Assembly: GCA_020844525.1 (NCBI GenBank)
Contig: JAJGAH010000119.1
Span: forward strand, 1-7,308
Source of the DNA: Eubacterium sp.
Lineage (GTDB): Bacteria > Bacillota > Clostridia > Lachnospirales > Lachnospiraceae
Reading direction: 5' to 3'
DNA length: 7,308 bases
The translations under genes and the position numbers were made by a program. This document shows positions 5,781 to 7,308 of this stretch, piece by piece. Every line of letters begins with the position of its first letter. Positions within the stretch are counted from its first letter, which is position 1. The notes under the pieces are model-generated. The model saw only the letters and a list, made by a program, of their open reading frames with translations. It had not been told where the DNA came from and ran no database searches.

Positions 5781-7308
5781 TCACCGATAGGAAAGAATCC
5801 GGATCTGCAGCTGATTTCTGCCTCTCCATGTATCGATTTCCGGATAATAGGTCAGGGAAACACTGCGTCCTGTGATAAAATCAGCAAATGTATCCGCATC
5901 GCCAAAATAGACCGCCTCCATGACAAAGCCGTCCCTGTTCACAACCTTCATCTTGCAGACATTCCGGTTTTTTCCGAATATTCTCGGAGATTGTACCTGC
6001 ATCTGGCTCTCCGCAAAGATTGGTTTCGTATTGCCCTTGCCACAGGGTTCCAGCAGAGAAAGCTGCCGGACCAGATCCTCACGGATGTAGGAAACCGGCA
6101 TTGCGGCATCTATGACTACCTTTGGCGTCAGCTGCTCCTCTGTCAGTGTGCACACGGCATTGATTCTTTTCCGGAATACATCTACATTCTCCTCCGGGAG
6201 CGATACGCCCGCTGCCATCGGGTGTCCTCCAAACCGGGTAAACACATCCCTGACCTTGCACAGCTCCTCATACATGGAATATGTCTCAATGGACCTTCCA
6301 GATCCCTTTACCCCCTCCTCTGTACGCGTGAGCACAAATGCAGGCTTGTAGTAATGCTCCCGCAGCCTTCCGGCCACAATGCCGGCCAGGCTCTCATGGC
6401 AGTCCGGAAGAAAAACAACCAGCACGCGGTCATTTTTCAATTCTGTGCTGTCCACCATCGCAATGGCCTCCTGCACACCATCCGCAGTCATGGCCTTCCT
6501 GCTCACATTGAGGCTCACAAGATCTGCCGCAAGCTCCTCTGCCTCATCCTCATTTCCGGTAAGCAGCATGCGCAGGGCGCGTTCCGCGGTATCCAGTCTT
6601 CCACTCGCATTCAGACAGGGGCCGAGTACAAATCCGATATGATAGGTATTCAGCGTTTCCTGATCCAGATTGCACTGCCTGATCAGCGCACACAATCCCG
6701 GATTGTCAGTGTGGCGCAGCCTTTTCAGCCCCTCCCGCACCAGGATACGGTTTTCATCCTTCAGGTCCATGACATCGCCCACCGTTGCGATCGCCACGAA
6801 CGCCAGCAGCTTCTCCTTTTCGGCCTCCCGGTCCGGAAGTGCCGCAAGATCATACAGATAGCAGATCAGCTTAAAGGCAACACCAGCGCCACACAGGTCC
6901 GGAAAAGGATACGGGTCTCCCTCCTGGTGGGGATTGACAACTGCCTCCGCGTCAGGAAGCAGGTACTCCCGCTTTCCGTTTTCGCCCTCACGGAATGGAA
7001 CAGCATGGTGGTCCGTGACAACTGCCTGCATCCCCAGTGCATGCGCGATCCGGATCTGATCGGCAGCCGCAATGCCGTTGTCACAGGTGACAATCAGACG
7101 AATGCCGTCCTCAGCAGCGTTCCTGACCAGCTCCTCATTCAGACCGTACCCATCGCGTATGCGGTCAGGAATCCTTACCGATACATACGCGCCGAGCTTT
7201 TGCAGGCCTGTGACCAGTATATAAGATGACATGATCCCATCGATGTCATAATCGCCGATCACCCTGATTTTCCTTCCGCTGTGTATCGCATCAAGAATCG
7301 TCCTGCCA
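5781..7308 (-). CDS. recJ: Single-stranded-DNA-specific exonuclease RecJ, 5' end missing
   Basis: The 508 residues visible are most of a RecJ 5'-3' single-strand DNA exonuclease used in recombination and mismatch or base-excision repair. The frame is open to the window edge, so about 60-90 N-terminal residues are probably missing. In the visible part, the DHH-domain metal motifs are GDYDIDG at 18-24, CDNG at 75-78, TDHH at 98-101 and TVGDVMDL at 175-182. GPCLNASGRL at 229-238 is the conserved inter-motif segment. The DHHA1 domain ends with FGGHPMAAG at 359-367, and the C-terminal segment (about 395-508) corresponds to the OB-fold region. All expected acidic and histidine ligands appear present. 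A GTG at 7262 is in frame but lies inside motif I, so it is not the real start. The TGA at 5783 precedes the promoter candidate of apt, and I see no clear terminator between the two. Confidence 0.96.
   Translation of the reverse strand, partial: GRTILDAIHSGRKIRVIGDYDIDGIMSSYILVTGLQKLGAYVSVRIPDRIRDGYGLNEELVRNAAEDGIRLIVTCDNGIAAADQIRIAHALGMQAVVTDHHAVPFREGENGKREYLLPDAEAVVNPHQEGDPYPFPDLCGAGVAFKLICYLYDLAALPDREAEKEKLLAFVAIATVGDVMDLKDENRILVREGLKRLRHTDNPGLCALIRQCNLDQETLNTYHIGFVLGPCLNASGRLDTAERALRMLLTGNEDEAEELAADLVSLNVSRKAMTADGVQEAIAMVDSTELKNDRVLVVFLPDCHESLAGIVAGRLREHYYKPAFVLTRTEEGVKGSGRSIETYSMYEELCKVRDVFTRFGGHPMAAGVSLPEENVDVFRKRINAVCTLTEEQLTPKVVIDAAMPVSYIREDLVRQLSLLEPCGKGNTKPIFAESQMQVQSPRIFGKNRNVCKMKVVNRDGFVMEAVYFGDADTFADFITGRSVSLTYYPEIDTWRGRNQLQIRILSYR

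Noticed and set aside
5991..7229. Long plus-strand open frame (about 412 codons) opposite recJ
   Set aside because: It is antisense to RecJ with all its motifs. The openness reflects codon bias of the real gene.
7260..7262. GTG at 7262 as the recJ start
   Set aside because: The frame continues upstream to the window edge with RecJ-like sequence, and the GTG lies in the first metal motif region.

Overview
The window holds six genes, all read from the minus strand, so transcription runs from position 7308 towards position 1. In transcription order they are: recJ (5' end beyond the window), apt, a bifunctional rel/spoT-type (p)ppGpp gene, a metallo-beta-lactamase-fold hydrolase of the glyoxalase II type, hemZ (radical SAM), and the first 102 codons of a lysine-rich gene that leaves the window at position 1. 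The order recJ-apt-rel-hydrolase-hemZ, the strong AGGAG-type ribosome binding sites and the protein sequences point to a Gram-positive anaerobe of the Clostridia, most likely Lachnospiraceae. That placement rests on family knowledge and was not confirmed by a search.

Layout. RecJ (5781-7308) is followed by a 143-base gap holding the best promoter candidate of the window (TTGCGG, 17 bases, TATACT with a TG extension) and a leader hairpin ahead of apt (5113-5637). A gap of about 150 bases between apt and rel (2606-4960) contains nested inverted repeats followed by a T run, possibly an attenuator or leaky terminator. The gap of about 160 bases between rel and the hydrolase (1809-2441) is mostly three tandem 42-base repeats, each built of two 21-base halves. 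The first copy includes the rel stop codon. The hydrolase and hemZ (317-1789) are 19 bases apart, and hemZ and the lysine-rich gene only 8 bases apart. That last gene carries three in-frame 36-base repeats.

Functional picture. Apt turns adenine and PRPP into AMP, and Rel makes and destroys (p)ppGpp, so the centre of the cluster concerns purine nucleotides and the stringent response. RecJ is a single-strand DNA exonuclease of repair and recombination. The hydrolase and HemZ are commonly found next to rel in Clostridia without a proven functional link.

The core genes are ordinary and look intact. The unusual material is in the non-conserved parts: two separate in-phase tandem repeat arrays, the structured apt-rel gap, and the unidentified basic protein at the left edge. 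I found no RNA gene, mobile element, CRISPR array or clear new system. There is no gene-free stretch longer than 300 bases.
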